Assembly: GCA_009869945.1 (NCBI GenBank)
Contig: WIXG01000134.1
Location: 62,001 to 126,000, forward strand
DNA: 64,000 nucleotides
Reading direction: 5' to 3'
Source: Mesaphorura yosii
Taxonomy: Eukaryota; Arthropoda; Collembola; Poduromorpha; Tullbergiidae
Part shown: piece by piece, positions 58,197-64,000 of the stretch
Layout: each line of letters opens with the position of its first letter
Position numbering within the stretch: the stretch's first letter is position 1
The notes under the pieces: generated by a model
The model's database searches: none
Told to the model about the DNA's origin: nothing
The model's input: only the letters and a program-made list of their open reading frames with translations
Program-made: the position numbers and the translations under genes

Positions 58197-64000
<5,804 letters not shown>

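Overview
This window is animal nuclear DNA. It has spliced genes with GT-AG introns and large non-coding stretches, and it holds orthologues of animal genes: grainyhead, NALCN, NEURL2 and ATM. Grainyhead most resembles the insect protein. I read the source as an arthropod, but the sequence does not let me name a species. I saw no bacterial operon, CRISPR array, rRNA or convincing transposon.

Layout. Positions 1-33,614 (+) carry grainyhead (grh) in 17 exons spread over very large introns; its 5' end lies outside the window. A small unrecognised gene sits antisense in the first visible grh intron (301-1,188). grh has a long 3' UTR that meets NEURL2 (36,281-37,837, minus) tail to tail. After about 2.3 kb of intergenic DNA comes a complete NALCN sodium leak channel gene (40,100-47,254, plus; 24 exons, 1,729 codons), whose four pore loops give the E-E-K-E filter. 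The rest of the window is a compact minus-strand block with short introns (mostly 60-85 nt). Read right to left it holds ATM (5' end outside the window), a wax-synthase/DGAT-type acyltransferase, a kinesin-7-like motor, and a small uncharacterised protein that ends tail to tail with NALCN. For every gene except the nested one and the upstream part of ATM I built a full exon chain whose splice phases close.

Most notable. (1) The kinesin has a tail of about 335 residues with 23 Q-T motifs, 21 of them QTD or QTE, at 12-15 residue spacing. This is the expected form of a multivalent binding ladder for the dynein light chain LC8, and it is larger than any I know; part of it is a 45-bp tandem repeat. 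(2) The small protein next to the kinesin has five SQ sites, three of them in a 12-residue repeat ending MSQE, then a KEN box, and a C-terminal tail resembling the RAD51-binding tail of RAD51AP1. The tail is visible only after splicing. It lies about 9 kb from ATM, the kinase that phosphorylates SQ sites. Both functional readings are inferences from sequence motifs.
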